From Roseovarius nubinhibens ISM (GTDB taxonomy: Bacteria > Pseudomonadota > Alphaproteobacteria > Rhodobacterales > Rhodobacteraceae): a DNA stretch of 64,000 nucleotides. Positions 26,086 through 35,532 of the stretch are shown one piece after another (the first letter of the stretch is position 1; the number at the start of each line of letters is the position of its first letter). The position numbers and the translations under genes are program-made. Under the pieces are notes generated by a model. That model had not been told where the DNA came from and did not search any database. It worked only from the letters and a program-made list of their open reading frames with translations. The stretch covers positions 3,340,602 to 3,404,601 of the forward strand of contig NZ_CH724156.1 of NCBI RefSeq assembly GCF_000152625.1, read 5' to 3'.

Positions 26086-27924
26086 TCACCCCGCCCCTTC
26101 GGCCTTTTCTTCCAGCAAGAGCCACTCTTCCTCGGCCTTGGCCAGCGCCTCCTGACGCTGTGTCAGCGCCTCGGTCGCCTTGCGGAACTTGACCGGCTCG
26201 CGGGTGAACAGCTCGGGATCGGACATCAGCTCGCTGAGCTTGCCGATCTCCGCCTCGAGCCGCGCAATCTCGCCCGGCAGCGCCTCGAGACGATGCTTCT
26301 CGGTAAAGCTGAGCCCCTTGCGCGCGGGCTTGGCCCCGCCCGGCTTGGCCTCGCCCTTGGCAGGTCTCCCGCCGCCCTGCGCCGCCTTGGCCTCGGCCTT
26401 ATCCTCAGCCGCCGCCTTGCGTTTCTGGGTCTGGTAATCGCTCCAACCGCCGGCATAGATCGTCGCCCGCCCGTCGCCCTCCATGACCACCGTGGTCGCC
26501 GCCACCCGGTCGAGGAAATCGCGGTCGTGGCTCACCAAGAGAACCGTGCCGTCATAATCGTCGAGCAGCTCCTGCAAGAGATCGAGCGTCTCGATATCGA
26601 GGTCATTGGTCGGCTCGTCCATGACCAAAAGATTGCTCTCCTTGGCCATCAGCTTGGCTAGCAAGAGCCGCGCCTTTTCCCCGCCCGAGAGCGATTTGAC
26701 CGCCGCCCGCGCCTGCCGTTCGTCAAAGAGGAAATCCTTGAGATAGCCCACCACATGCCGCGGCTGCCCCCGCACCATGACCTGATCGGCATTGCCCGAG
26801 ACGCGCATATCCTTGTCGCCCGTCAGGCTCTCCCAGAGGCTCATCTCCGGGTCGAGCTGCGCCCGCGCCTGATCGAACACCGCCACCATCAGATTGGTGC
26901 CATGATCGACGCTGCCCGCATCCGGCGTCTCTTCGCCAAGCAGCATCTTGAGCAGCGTCGTCTTGCCCACCCCGTTCGGCCCGACAAAGGCCACCCGGTC
27001 GCCGCGCTGAATCTTGAGATCAAAGTCGCGGACGATCTCCTTGTCCGCAAAGGATTTTGCGATGCCCTTGGCCTCGATCACCCGCTTGCCGGATTTCGGC
27101 CCCGCATCGAGCGCCAGCGCCGCCGTGCCCTGCCGCTTGATCTGCGAGGCGCGCTCGGCCCGCAGCTCCTGCAGCGCCCGCACCCGGCCCTGGTTGCGCT
27201 TGCGCCGCGCACTGATCCCTTCCACGGCCCAGCGGGCCTCGGATTTGATCTTCCGGTTGAGCTTGTGCCGCGCCGTGTCTTCCTCGTCCCAGACCTTGTC
27301 GCGCCAGGCTTCGAAATGCTCGAACCCCTTTTCCTGCCGCCGCGTCATTCCCCTGTCGATCCAGAGGGTTGCCCGCGTCAGCTCGCGCAGAAACGCCCGG
27401 TCGTGGCTGATCAGAACATAGCCCGCCCGCGTCGATTTGAGCTCGGCCTCGAGCCAGGCAATCGCCTCGATATCGAGATGGTTCGTCGGCTCGTCGAGCA
27501 GCATGAGATCGGGCGCTTCGGCCATGATCCGCGCCAGCGCCGCGCGCCGCCGCTCGCCGCCCGACGCGGTGCTCACCGGCCGCGCCGGATCGAATTTGAG
27601 CCCTTCGCCTGCCCGTTCCACCCGGTACATCTCACCGGGATCGAGCGCCGCGCTGGCAAAATCACCCAGCGTCGCAAAGCCGCTCATATCCGGGTCCTGC
27701 TCCATATAGCCGACCCGGATGCCGGGCGGGATCACCCGATCCCCCCGGTCAGGTTCAACAAGACCCGCCATCACCTTGAGAAGCGTGGATTTTCCCGAGC
27801 CATTGCGACCCACGAGGGCGACCCTGTCGCCGGTCTGAACCACCAGCGAAAGATCGTCGAAAACCGGCTCACCCCCGAAGGTGAGCGAGATATCTGAAAG
27901 CTGTAAGAGCGGTGCTTGTGCCAT
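26086..27924 (-). CDS. ABC-F family ATPase (Uup-like)
   Basis: 612 residues with two ABC ATPase domains and no membrane helices. Domain 1 has GRNGSGKST, STASGGERRRAALARI and LLDEPTNHLD. Domain 2 has GPNGVGKTT, SLSGGEKARLLLAKL and VMDEPTNDLD. They are joined by a basic linker (AVEGISARRKRNQGRVRALQ). The C-terminus adds an Ala/Lys/Gly-rich stretch and a coiled coil of about 80 residues (LSFTEKHRLEALPGEIARLEAEIGKL). This layout fits Uup, whose relatives act on ribosomes or on DNA junctions. ABC-F proteins generally bind the ribosomal E site. The exact subfamily is inferred from the C-terminal coiled coil. Confidence 0.9.
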   Translation of the reverse strand: MAQAPLLQLSDISLTFGGEPVFDDLSLVVQTGDRVALVGRNGSGKSTLLKVMAGLVEPDRGDRVIPPGIRVGYMEQDPDMSGFATLGDFASAALDPGEMYRVERAGEGLKFDPARPVSTASGGERRRAALARIMAEAPDLMLLDEPTNHLDIEAIAWLEAELKSTRAGYVLISHDRAFLRELTRATLWIDRGMTRRQEKGFEHFEAWRDKVWDEEDTARHKLNRKIKSEARWAVEGISARRKRNQGRVRALQELRAERASQIKRQGTAALALDAGPKSGKRVIEAKGIAKSFADKEIVRDFDLKIQRGDRVAFVGPNGVGKTTLLKMLLGEETPDAGSVDHGTNLMVAVFDQARAQLDPEMSLWESLTGDKDMRVSGNADQVMVRGQPRHVVGYLKDFLFDERQARAAVKSLSGGEKARLLLAKLMAKESNLLVMDEPTNDLDIETLDLLQELLDDYDGTVLLVSHDRDFLDRVAATTVVMEGDGRATIYAGGWSDYQTQKRKAAAEDKAEAKAAQGGGRPAKGEAKPGGAKPARKGLSFTEKHRLEALPGEIARLEAEIGKLSELMSDPELFTREPVKFRKATEALTQRQEALAKAEEEWLLLEEKAEGAG

Positions 27925-28008
27925 GCAAGCGGGCTATCCCCGCCGCGCGACAAGGTCAAGCGGCGTCGCGCAGCGCCAGATCAGGACCGGGCCGATACCG
28001 GGATGGCG

Positions 28009-28740
28009 CTACTGCGCCACCGCCCGCAACAGCCGCTTGCGGCTCGCCGGGATGGCCTTGATCTCGACCCCAGTGAACACATGCAGCGTGTTGAGATGGG
28101 TGTCGACCACCGCATGATCGCTGACCCAGCCGCCCATCATCAGATAGGTCTTGAGCAAGGGCGGCATCTGCTTCATCGCGGCCTTGGCATCGGGCCTGCG
28201 CAGCCGCAGCATCTGGGCAAAGCGCACCACGCTCGGCGCTTTGACCCGCGGCAACCAACGCCGCGGCGCAAGATGCCGCTGGCTCAGAATACCGAATGTA
28301 TCGAGGTAGTTATCCGCATCGGTGCCGGTAAAGGACGAACACCCGAACAACAGCTCAATGCCGTTCTCATCGACATAGCGCGTCATCGCGCCCCAGGCCA
28401 CGCGCAGGATATCCGGGTCACGCCGCGCCGGATCGATGCAGAACCGCCCCATCTCGACCATCGGCCCGGCAAATTTCTCCAGCGCCTCCAGCCCATAGAA
28501 CTGCGCCGAATAGCTCTGGGAAATGTCGCGCCCATCGTCCAATCGCAAGAAGCGGAAACAGCAGACGAGATCGCCGGTCGCCCGTTCCTCGACAAGGATA
28601 TGCGCACAGCGCGTGTCGTAATCATCGGCATCGAGATCGAACCGCCCGCCGCCGAACACCTTGGCCCGCAGGCTCTGCGCCCGGATCACATCCGCCGGGC
28701 TCTCGGCCTCTCGCGCGCTATAGCGTCCCTTGAACAACAT
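28009..28740 (-). CDS. olsB: L-ornithine N-alpha-acyltransferase
   Basis: 243 residues, GNAT-fold acyltransferase matching OlsB, which transfers a 3-hydroxyacyl chain from acyl-ACP to ornithine to make lyso-ornithine lipid. Conserved blocks are AQSLRAKVFGG, DDYDTRCAHILVEE, the acceptor-binding VCCFRFLRL, and EMGRFCIDPARRDPDILRVAW. The C-terminal PPLLKTYLMMGGWVSDHAVVD is typical. The second enzyme, OlsA, is not next to it. Ornithine lipids replace phospholipids in outer membranes, often under phosphate limitation, but no Pho box was identified. Confidence 0.88.
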   Translation of the reverse strand: MLFKGRYSAREAESPADVIRAQSLRAKVFGGGRFDLDADDYDTRCAHILVEERATGDLVCCFRFLRLDDGRDISQSYSAQFYGLEALEKFAGPMVEMGRFCIDPARRDPDILRVAWGAMTRYVDENGIELLFGCSSFTGTDADNYLDTFGILSQRHLAPRRWLPRVKAPSVVRFAQMLRLRRPDAKAAMKQMPPLLKTYLMMGGWVSDHAVVDTHLNTLHVFTGVEIKAIPASRKRLLRAVAQ

Positions 28741-28857
28741 GCTCCGGCTCCCCCTCCTGGGTCATCTACAAGATGTTGGGAGAGTTTAGGCAAAAAGCAA
28801 TGACAAAGCGGTGACAGCCCCCGCCGCCGGGGACCGCTGTGACGCTACGTAAAATGC

Positions 28858-29313
28858 TTAGCCGCCAAACAGGGTGGACGGGTCGAGACGCCCGATATTG
28901 CCGAGCATTTGGCGCAGGAACCCGTTGCCTTCGACCGAACTGTCGGTGACCCGGCGCGACAGAACAACGACCTGACCGTCTTGCAGCCCGAATCGTTCGA
29001 CATTGGCCACCACGTCGGCCTGATCGAAACTGATCGCCAGCACCTGCCGCTCGATCACCTCCGGGCGCAGCGCCCCATAATGGCGCACCCGGCTGCGAAC
29101 ATAGTAATAATTGCCATCGCTGAGCACACCGGCGGTCGAGGGCGGTCCGACCACATCATCCACCGTGGCACGGGTATCAACGCCCACCACGATGTTTTGC
29201 AGCTCTTCTTCGGGCGGCACATAGCCATGATTGCGATAAAGTGTGGTACACGCCGTCGACAGCATGAGAAACAGCCCCAGTACGGCCGTTTTCCAACGAA
29301 ACTCATGCTTCAT
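28858..29313 (-). CDS. bamE: outer-membrane assembly lipoprotein BamE (SmpA/OmlA)
   Basis: 151 residues with a lipoprotein signal, the lipobox ending at Cys22 (LMLSTAC). The BamE/OmlA core follows: HGYVPPEEELQNIVVGVDTRATVDDVVGPPS and DGNYYYVRSRVRHYG, the beta-alpha-alpha-beta-beta fold that stabilises the BamA-BamD complex. The C-terminal tail (FLRQMLGNIGRLDPSTLFGG) is common in alphaproteobacterial members. Divergent from the yceD-like gene with 90 bases between the starts, which must hold both promoters. Confidence 0.9.
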   Translation of the reverse strand: MKHEFRWKTAVLGLFLMLSTACTTLYRNHGYVPPEEELQNIVVGVDTRATVDDVVGPPSTAGVLSDGNYYYVRSRVRHYGALRPEVIERQVLAISFDQADVVANVERFGLQDGQVVVLSRRVTDSSVEGNGFLRQMLGNIGRLDPSTLFGG

Positions 29314-29403
29314 GATTGCTGCCCTCTTGATCTTGGCCTCATGCGCCTTTTATCCCGCTTACAGTAACAAGGTCCATAGGATCAAGAAAGGAAGCAGCCC
29401 CAG

Positions 29404-29955
29404 ATGGCAGAAGGAACCGCGATGACAGGCACGCTCAAGGTCGCAGAGCTCTCGCAGCGCAAACCCAACCGCTTCCGCATCGTGCCGGACGCGCAAACCC
29501 TGCAGGACCTGGCCGGCACGCTCGATCTCGTGGATCTGCGCAAGGTGCTTTTCGAGGGCGAAGTCACCTCCGAAGGCCGCCGCGACTGGCGGCTCAAGGC
29601 CCGTCTCGGCGCCACGGTCATTCAACCCTGCGTCGCCACGCTCGCCCCGGTGACCACCCGAATCGACACGCCCGTGTCGCGGCTTTACGTGGCCGGCGGG
29701 CTGCAAACCCCCGAAGGCGAAGAGATCGAGATGCCCGAGGATGACACGCTCGAGCCTCTGGGCGAGGTGATCGACCTCGACGCGCTCTTGCATGAGGAGC
29801 TGTCGCTGGCCCTGCCCGCCTACCCGCGCGCCACCGCCGAGGATCCCCTCGTGGCCACCGCCGCCCCCAAAGGCGCCGAGCCGCTGACCGATGAAAAGAT
29901 AAAACCCTTTGCAGGGCTTGCCGAACTGCGCAAGAAAATGGAAAAGGACGACTGA
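29404..29955 (+). CDS. DUF177 (YceD) protein
   Basis: 183 residues. It matches the DUF177/YceD family: DVTSEGRRDWRLKARLGATVIQPCVATLAPV-like core (here FEGEVTSEGRRDWRLKARLG, QPCVATLAPV) and the acidic PEDDTLEPLGEVIDLDALL, ending in the usual PFAGLAELRKK. YceD has been tied to 23S rRNA and 50S biogenesis. Its position before rpmF is conserved over most proteobacteria. The first of two nearby ATG codons was used because AAGGA precedes it. Confidence 0.9.
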   Translation: MAEGTAMTGTLKVAELSQRKPNRFRIVPDAQTLQDLAGTLDLVDLRKVLFEGEVTSEGRRDWRLKARLGATVIQPCVATLAPVTTRIDTPVSRLYVAGGLQTPEGEEIEMPEDDTLEPLGEVIDLDALLHEELSLALPAYPRATAEDPLVATAAPKGAEPLTDEKIKPFAGLAELRKKMEKDD

Positions 29956-30123
29956 GACCCGCCCCGTTTCGACGGCCGAAAATTCCACTTGCCCCGGCGG
30001 CATTTCGCTGTATTTTCGCGCTCTCATCGGAATCTGGGGTGTACGCGTGGCCTGCAACCCTGTAAGAGCCGCCCAAACATCGTGAAACCGGGCCTCGCGG
30101 CCCACAGGAATTGAGGTTGTGAC

Positions 30124-30330
30124 ATGGCTGTCCAACAGAACAAAGTATCGAAATCGCGTCGCAACAACCGTCGCGCACATGACTCGCTCGTGGCCGAAAA
30201 CCCGAACGAATGCCCCAACTGCGGTGAGCTCAAGCGCCCGCATCACGTCTGCGCGGCCTGTGGCCATTATGCAGATCGTGAAGTTGTGACCATGTCGGAC
30301 GATATCGACCTGGAAGACGACGCGGCATAA
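30124..30330 (+). CDS. rpmF: 50S ribosomal protein L32
   Basis: 68 residues. [20 protein letters not shown] is the usual start. The zinc-ribbon cysteines are all present (Cys30, Cys33, Cys43, Cys46), so this is the zinc-binding C+ form. The tail is acidic. Second gene of the yceD-rpmF-plsX-fabH block. Confidence 0.97.
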   Translation: MAVQQNKVSKSRRNNRRAHDSLVAENPNECPNCGELKRPHHVCAACGHYADREVVTMSDDIDLEDDAA

Positions 30331-30355
30331 TCGCGAAATAAGGGGCGCCCGCCGC

Positions 30356-31483
30356 ATGACCGCTGTGACGGATAATTCATCCAAAGCGGGTGCCGGGCGC
30401 ACCGTTATCTCGGTTGATGCCATGGGGGGCGATCGTGGCCCCTCCGCCGTTGTCGGCGGGCTGGCGAAATCAGCCAAGAAAAACCCGGATCTCGCATTCA
30501 TCCTGCACGGGCCCCGCGCCGAGCTTGAACCGCTCGTGGCGCGGCGCAAACATTTGGCCGATCGCGTCGAAATTCGCGATGCGGCCGATGTCGTCTCGAT
30601 GGAGGACAAGCCCGCCCAGGTGATGCGCAACGGCAAAGGCACCTCCATGTGGTCGGCCCTGGAATCGGTGCGCGCGGGCGAGGCCACGGTCTGTGTCTCC
30701 TGCGGCAATACCGGTGCGCTGATGGCGCTCTCGGTGCTGCGCCTGCGCCGTCTGGCGGGCATCTACCGCCCCGCCATCGCCGTGCTCTGGCCCTCGCGCA
30801 ACCCGCAAGGGTTCAACGTGCTGCTGGACGGCGGCGCCGATATCCGCGCCGATGCCAAGGACCTCATGCAATATGCGCTGATGGGCACCTCCTATGCGCG
30901 CAACGGTCTTAACCTCGAACATCCGCGCGTCGGGCTGCTCAATGTCGGTACCGAAGAACACAAGGGCCGGGCCGAGCTCAAGGAGGCGCATGATCTCATC
31001 GCTGCCAATGCGAGCCAGGCCGGGTTCAAATTCGTGGGCTTCGTCGAAGGCCGCGACCTGCCGAGCGATGTCTGCGACGTGATCGTCACCGACGGGTTCA
31101 CCGGCAATGTGGCGCTCAAGACCGGCGAAGGCACCGCCTCGCTGATCTCCGAACAGCTTCGCGCCGCGTTCCAATATTCGCCCCTGTCACGCCTCGCCTC
31201 GCTCCTGGCCTATACCTCGCTGCAACGGCTGAAAAAGCGGATCGACCCGCGCCGCGTCAATGGCGGCGTCTTCCTCGGCCTCAACGGCACGGTGGTCAAA
31301 TCCCACGGCTCGGCCGACGCCACCGGCGTCGCCGCCGCGATCAAGCTGGCCTTTCAACTTGCCGAGAGCGGGTTTTCCGATAGGTTGGCCGCGCGTGTGG
31401 CCTCGGCCAACCTGCCGTCGCGCTATGGCGACGGCGATGACGACGACAGCGATGATGACGCTGTGACCAAAGAAAGTAACTGA
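30356..31483 (+). CDS. plsX: phosphate acyltransferase PlsX
   Basis: 375 residues. It makes acyl-phosphate from acyl-ACP for phospholipid synthesis and is a peripheral membrane enzyme. Family blocks are ISVDAMGGDRGPSAVVGGL, SMWSALESVRAGEATVCVSCGNTGALMALS, RPAIAVLWP, GLLNVGTEEHKG and VIVTDGFTGNVALKTGEG. The Asp-rich C-terminal end (DGDDDDSDDD) is unusual and probably flexible. It starts 25 bases behind rpmF and ends 2 bases before fabH. Confidence 0.96.
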   Translation: MTAVTDNSSKAGAGRTVISVDAMGGDRGPSAVVGGLAKSAKKNPDLAFILHGPRAELEPLVARRKHLADRVEIRDAADVVSMEDKPAQVMRNGKGTSMWSALESVRAGEATVCVSCGNTGALMALSVLRLRRLAGIYRPAIAVLWPSRNPQGFNVLLDGGADIRADAKDLMQYALMGTSYARNGLNLEHPRVGLLNVGTEEHKGRAELKEAHDLIAANASQAGFKFVGFVEGRDLPSDVCDVIVTDGFTGNVALKTGEGTASLISEQLRAAFQYSPLSRLASLLAYTSLQRLKKRIDPRRVNGGVFLGLNGTVVKSHGSADATGVAAAIKLAFQLAESGFSDRLAARVASANLPSRYGDGDDDDSDDDAVTKESN

Positions 31484-31485
31484 AC

Positions 31486-32460
31486 ATGACCCTGCGCGCC
31501 GTTGTCGAAGGTGTCGGCCATTACCTGCCCGATCGGATTGTCGAGAACGCCTGGTTCGAGGAGTTTCTCGACACGTCGGACGAATGGATCAGAACGCGCT
31601 CGGGCATCGAACGGCGTCATTTCGCCGCCGAACATGAAACCACCTCCGATCTGGCGCTCGCCGCCTCCAAGGCCGCGCTCGCCAATGCCGGGCTCGAGCC
31701 TGACGATATCGATTGCGTACTCGTCGCCACCTCGACCCCGGACCTGACCTTTCCCTCGGTCGCCACCATGGTGCAAAACCGCCTCGGCATGACCCAGGGC
31801 TTTGCCTTCGACGTTCAGGCCGTCTGCGCCGGGTTCATCTATGCGCTGTGCAACGCCAACGCGCTCATTGTCTCGGGTCAGGCCCGCCGCGTGCTGGTCA
31901 TCGGCGCCGAAACCTTCAGTCGAATCATGGATTGGGAAGACCGCTCCACCTGCGTGCTCTTCGGCGATGGCGCCGGCGCGCTGATCCTCGGCGCCGAAGA
32001 GGGCGTCGGCACCAAGGAAGACCGCGGCATTCTTGCCACCGATCTCAATTCCGACGGGCGCTACAAGGACATGCTCTATGTCGATGGCGGCGTCTCCACC
32101 ACCGGCACCGCGGGCAAGCTGCGGATGCAGGGCAATCAGCTCTTCCGCCAAGCCGTGGAAAAGCTCGCCTCCACCGCCGAAACCTCGCTGGAAAAGGCTG
32201 GTCTGCTGAGCTCGGAAGTCGACTGGATCGTACCGCATCAGGCCAATATCCGCATTATTTCCGGCACCGCGCGCAAGCTCGGCCTGTCGATGGACCGCGT
32301 CGTTCTGACGGTGCAGGACCATGGCAACACCTCCGCCGCGTCGATCCCGCTGGCGCTGTCGGTGGGCGTGGCCGAGGGCCGGATCAAACGCGGCGATCTG
32401 GTGCTGTCCGAGGCGATTGGCGGCGGTTTGGCTTGGGGTTCCGTGGTTCTGCGCTGGTAA
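31486..32460 (+). CDS. fabH: 3-oxoacyl-ACP synthase III
   Basis: 324 residues. It starts fatty-acid synthesis by condensing acetyl-CoA with malonyl-ACP. The catalytic triad is visible: Cys114 (DVQAVCAGF), His251 (VPHQANIRI) and Asn281 (DHGNTSAAS). The start codon lies 2 bases after the plsX stop, so the two genes are translationally close, as in most proteobacteria. Confidence 0.97.
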   Translation: MTLRAVVEGVGHYLPDRIVENAWFEEFLDTSDEWIRTRSGIERRHFAAEHETTSDLALAASKAALANAGLEPDDIDCVLVATSTPDLTFPSVATMVQNRLGMTQGFAFDVQAVCAGFIYALCNANALIVSGQARRVLVIGAETFSRIMDWEDRSTCVLFGDGAGALILGAEEGVGTKEDRGILATDLNSDGRYKDMLYVDGGVSTTGTAGKLRMQGNQLFRQAVEKLASTAETSLEKAGLLSSEVDWIVPHQANIRIISGTARKLGLSMDRVVLTVQDHGNTSAASIPLALSVGVAEGRIKRGDLVLSEAIGGGLAWGSVVLRW

Positions 32461-32559
32461 AACCTGAGAAATCCCGCTTAAACAGCCACTTCCAAGTGGT
32501 TGATATTGACTCGTTTAATACTTCCCCGCAATGTTATCCAAAGCATCCAGGGGGACGAC

Positions 32560-32862
32560 ATGAGCGAAACCACACTGACACGCATGGACCTGAGCGAGGC
32601 GATTTTCCGCGAAGTCGGTTTGTCGCGCAACGATTCCGCCCAACTGGTGGAAAGCGTGCTCGACCATATGTCCGACGCGCTGGTGCGCGGGGAACAGGTC
32701 AAGATTTCATCTTTCGGCACCTTTTCCGTGCGCCAGAAATCGGCCCGCATGGGGCGTAACCCCAAGACCGGAACCGAAGTGCCGATCGATCCACGCCGCG
32801 TGCTGACCTTTCGCCCCTCTCACCTGATGAAAGAGCGCGTGGCGGCCGGCAACAAACGCTAA
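32560..32862 (+). CDS. ihfA: integration host factor, alpha subunit
   Basis: 100 residues, the standard IhfA length, from the ATG at 32560 behind AGGGGGACGAC. HU/IHF fold features are [46 protein letters not shown], and the DNA-bending beta arm with the intercalating Pro in [10 protein letters not shown]. IhfA pairs with IhfB (not in the window) to bend DNA at recombination, replication and promoter sites. An in-frame upstream ATG at 32500 lies in the leader and was not used. Confidence 0.94.
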   Translation: MSETTLTRMDLSEAIFREVGLSRNDSAQLVESVLDHMSDALVRGEQVKISSFGTFSVRQKSARMGRNPKTGTEVPIDPRRVLTFRPSHLMKERVAAGNKR

Positions 32863-32876
32863 GGCGGACCGAGCCG

Positions 32877-33914
32877 ATGCCCAAATCCGCAGACGCCTTC
32901 CGCACCATCAGCGAAGTCGCCGATTGGCTGGGCGTTCCCGCCCATGTTCTGCGCTTTTGGGAAAGCAAGTTCAGCCAGGTCAAACCGGTCAAACGCGCGG
33001 GCGGCCGCCGCTATTACCGCCCCGCCGATATGCGCCTTCTGGGCGGCATCCGAAAATTGCTGCATGACGATGGGATGACCATCAAGGGCGTGCAGAAACT
33101 CCTGCGCGAACAGGGCATCAAACATGTGGCCGCCCTGTCGCTGCCGCTCGACAGCGACGACGATCCCGTCGAGATCCCAGCCACCGCGCCCGCCGCGCCG
33201 GAAACGGCCAAGGTGCTGAGCTTTAGCCGCGACGACAATGCCGAAGCCCCCCCTTCTGACGACAGCGACGCCGCAAGCCCTGCGCAGCCGAGCGACCCCG
33301 AAGAGGCATCGCCCACTGAGACGCCCGAGGCGGCCCCGGTAGACACCCCCGCCGCTACGGCATCGGACGCGCCACCAGCCGCGCACTCTCCCGAAGGTCA
33401 GCCCCCCGAGACAACGCCGCCCGCCGCTAGGACGCCCACGACCACAGAATCGCCCACAGAGACAGAAGAGACGCCCGAAGCGCCCTCCATGGCCGAGGCC
33501 GCCAGCGCCGAGCCTGCCCAGCAAGACACGGCCAGCCACGACAGCAGCGACGTTAGCAGCGCAGACACAGCCCCAGTCACAGAAGCGCCGACCGAGACGC
33601 CCGCAGAGATGCCCGCAGAGACGCCCACCGCGACACCTCCTGAGGCCCCCACAGACGCCGCAGACCCCGCGCTCGAGGCACCTGCGCCAGACCCCACAGC
33701 GACCACACCAGCCCCCAAACGCCCCGCCGTCCCGCGCCCGCGGTCGATCACCCTGCCCGACGATCCCGCCGACACGATCGCCGCCGCCCCCGGCCCGCTG
33801 AGCGCGCTCAGCACGCTCGACCGGGCGCGCCTCGCCGGACAGAGCTCTGATCTGAGCGTCCTTCTCGACCGCGTCCGGCGCTTTCCGTCGACGAAAGCCA
33901 ATTCTCGCAAATGA
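32877..33914 (+). CDS. MerR-family regulator with long Pro/Thr/Ala/Glu-rich tail
   Basis: 345 residues. Residues about 7-80 are a MerR-type winged helix ([62 protein letters not shown]). No metal-binding cysteines follow. Residues about 95-290 are low complexity, dominated by Pro, Thr, Ala, Glu and Asp with near-repeats such as TPEAAP and [12 protein letters not shown], which must be disordered. A short C-terminal segment [29 protein letters not shown] looks folded again. The N-terminal domain beside ihfA is a conserved arrangement in Rhodobacterales. Targets are unknown. Confidence 0.85.
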   Translation: MPKSADAFRTISEVADWLGVPAHVLRFWESKFSQVKPVKRAGGRRYYRPADMRLLGGIRKLLHDDGMTIKGVQKLLREQGIKHVAALSLPLDSDDDPVEIPATAPAAPETAKVLSFSRDDNAEAPPSDDSDAASPAQPSDPEEASPTETPEAAPVDTPAATASDAPPAAHSPEGQPPETTPPAARTPTTTESPTETEETPEAPSMAEAASAEPAQQDTASHDSSDVSSADTAPVTEAPTETPAEMPAETPTATPPEAPTDAADPALEAPAPDPTATTPAPKRPAVPRPRSITLPDDPADTIAAAPGPLSALSTLDRARLAGQSSDLSVLLDRVRRFPSTKANSRK

Positions 33915-33939
33915 GTGCCGCCTTTTTGGCAAAACCCCC

Positions 33940-33967
33940 TTGTGCTCGGTTTCAAAAACGGTATGAA
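33940..33967 (+). promoter_or_regulatory. promoter of tRNA-Pro
   Basis: -35 TTGTGC (33940-33945), 16-base spacer, -10 TATGAA (33962-33967), 14 bases before the tRNA. Confidence 0.55.
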
Positions 33968-33981
33968 GCCTGCACTGAGTT

Positions 33982-34058
33982 CGGGCTATGGCGCAGCCTG
34001 GTAGCGCGTCCGTCTGGGGGACGGAAGGTCGCAGGTTCGAGTCCTGCTAGCCCGACCA
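33982..34058 (+). tRNA. tRNA-Pro (anticodon GGG)
   Basis: 77 bases with encoded CCA. Acceptor CGGGCTA/TAGCCCG, D stem GCGC/GCGC, anticodon stem TCCGT/ACGGA with loop CTGGGGG (anticodon GGG at 34016-34018), T arm GCAGG-TTCGAGT-CCTGC. All stems pair perfectly. Confidence 0.96.
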
Positions 34059-34110
34059 TAAAACCACCCCACCTAACCCGCCCGATCCGTTGTAACGGAA
34101 AGGACCGACC

Positions 34111-35184
34111 ATGACCGGTGTGCTTGCAGATCACCAGATCAGCCAGATGATCACCGACGGCGGCATCGCCGCCTCCGTCCCGGTCGAACCGGGTCAGGTG
34201 CAGCCAGCCTCGCTCGATCTGCGCCTCGGGGAACGGGCCTACCGCGTGCGGGCCTCCTTCCTGCCGGGTCAGGGCAACACGGTCACCGACCGGCTCTCCG
34301 ATCTCACCATGCATGAAATCTCGCTCGACGGCGGCGCGGTGCTCGAAAAGGGCTGCGTCTATGTCGTGCCGCTGATGGAACGGCTCCGCCTGCCGCAAGG
34401 AATGACCGCCGCCGCCAGCGCCAAGAGCTCAACCGGCAGGCTCGATCTCATGACCCGGGTGATCACCGATCAAGGGGTCGAGTTCGACCGCGTGCAGGAC
34501 GGCTATGACGGGCCGCTCTATGCCGAAATCTGCCCCCAGAGCTTTTCGGTCGTGGCCCAGCCCGGCCAGACCCTGACCCAGATCATCTTTCGCCAGGGCC
34601 GCACCATGCTCTCGGATGACGAGCTGCGCGCAGTCCACGCCCGCACGCCCATCGTCTCGGACACGCCGGTGATCTCCGACGGGCTCGGCTTTTCGGTCGA
34701 TCTGCGGCCCCGCTCCGGCGATCTCGTGGGCTACCGGGCCAAGCGGCACACCGGCGTCATCGACCTCGCCAAGCTCGGTCACTACGACCCGGCGGATTAC
34801 TGGGAAGAGATGCGCACCACCAAGGGCCGGATCATCCTCGATCCCGGCGCTTTCTATATTCTGGTGAGCCGCGAGGCGATTTCGATCCCGCCCGATTGTG
34901 CGGCGGAAATGGCCCCCTATCTCGCCATGGTTGGTGAATTCCGGGTGCATTACGCGGGGTTTTTCGACCCCGGTTTTGGCTATGCCGAGGCCGGCGGCGC
35001 CGGCTCGCGCGGGGTGCTCGAAGTGCGCTGTCACGACGCGCCTTTCGTGCTCGAACATGGGCAGGTTGTCGGCCGGCTCATCTATGAGCGCATGGCCAGC
35101 GCGCCAAAGACGCTCTACGGCGCGGCGCTGGCCTCAAACTATCAGGGCCAGGGCCTCAAGCTTTCAAAACATTTCCGCAGCTAA
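34111..35184 (+). CDS. 2'-deoxycytidine 5'-triphosphate deaminase, two-domain form
   Basis: 357 residues, about twice the length of the single-domain dCTP deaminase. The N-terminal half has the dUTPase-like core with VQPASLDLRLGERAYR and AAASAKSSTGRLDLMTRVITD, and the second half repeats it with FSVDLRPRSGDLVGYRAKRHTGVIDL and the closing HYAGFFDPGFGYAEAGGAGSRGVLEVR. The enzyme makes dUTP from dCTP for thymidylate synthesis and keeps the dCTP/dUTP balance. This duplicated form is common in alphaproteobacteria. The gene stands alone behind tRNA-Pro and is convergent with the small gene that follows. Confidence 0.88.
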   Translation: MTGVLADHQISQMITDGGIAASVPVEPGQVQPASLDLRLGERAYRVRASFLPGQGNTVTDRLSDLTMHEISLDGGAVLEKGCVYVVPLMERLRLPQGMTAAASAKSSTGRLDLMTRVITDQGVEFDRVQDGYDGPLYAEICPQSFSVVAQPGQTLTQIIFRQGRTMLSDDELRAVHARTPIVSDTPVISDGLGFSVDLRPRSGDLVGYRAKRHTGVIDLAKLGHYDPADYWEEMRTTKGRIILDPGAFYILVSREAISIPPDCAAEMAPYLAMVGEFRVHYAGFFDPGFGYAEAGGAGSRGVLEVRCHDAPFVLEHGQVVGRLIYERMASAPKTLYGAALASNYQGQGLKLSKHFRS

Positions 35185-35227
35185 GGACGGCGAGGGACAG
35201 GCGGCCGAGAACAGGCAGCCCGCCCGC

Positions 35228-35443
35228 TCACATCCGCCCGATACGCCGCGCCATGCGCATCGTCTGCTTGGCCCGCTGCTGCGTGGCCGCGCTGTCGGGC
35301 GCATTGGGCTTGGCCCCCGGCTCCGGCGCATCCTTGCTGCCGAACTTGCGCGACGCCACATCGATGCCGGTGCTGACGCCCTTGTTGATCACCCGGCGCA
35401 TGACCTGCCGGATCACCATATTGATCACTTGGTTCATATTCAT
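35228..35443 (-). CDS. small basic protein of unknown function
   Basis: 71 residues beginning MNMNQVINMVIRQVMRRVIN, a short amphipathic helix, then GVDVASRKFG-like and a Pro/Ala-rich middle, ending RAKQTMRMARRIGRM. A good ribosome site (GAGAGGAG) stands before the ATG, and base composition at third positions fits coding. No named family recognised, though similar short proteins are, from memory, common in Rhodobacteraceae. It lies 89 bases downstream of scpB in the same direction. Confidence 0.6.
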   Translation of the reverse strand: MNMNQVINMVIRQVMRRVINKGVSTGIDVASRKFGSKDAPEPGAKPNAPDSAATQQRAKQTMRMARRIGRM

Positions 35444-35532
35444 CGCTCACACTCCTCTCGGCCCTTCGGCCAACCGTTACACCCAATATAGGGGCGGATC
35501 TTGGCGTTTTCAGGGCATTCGGTGCGGCGCTC

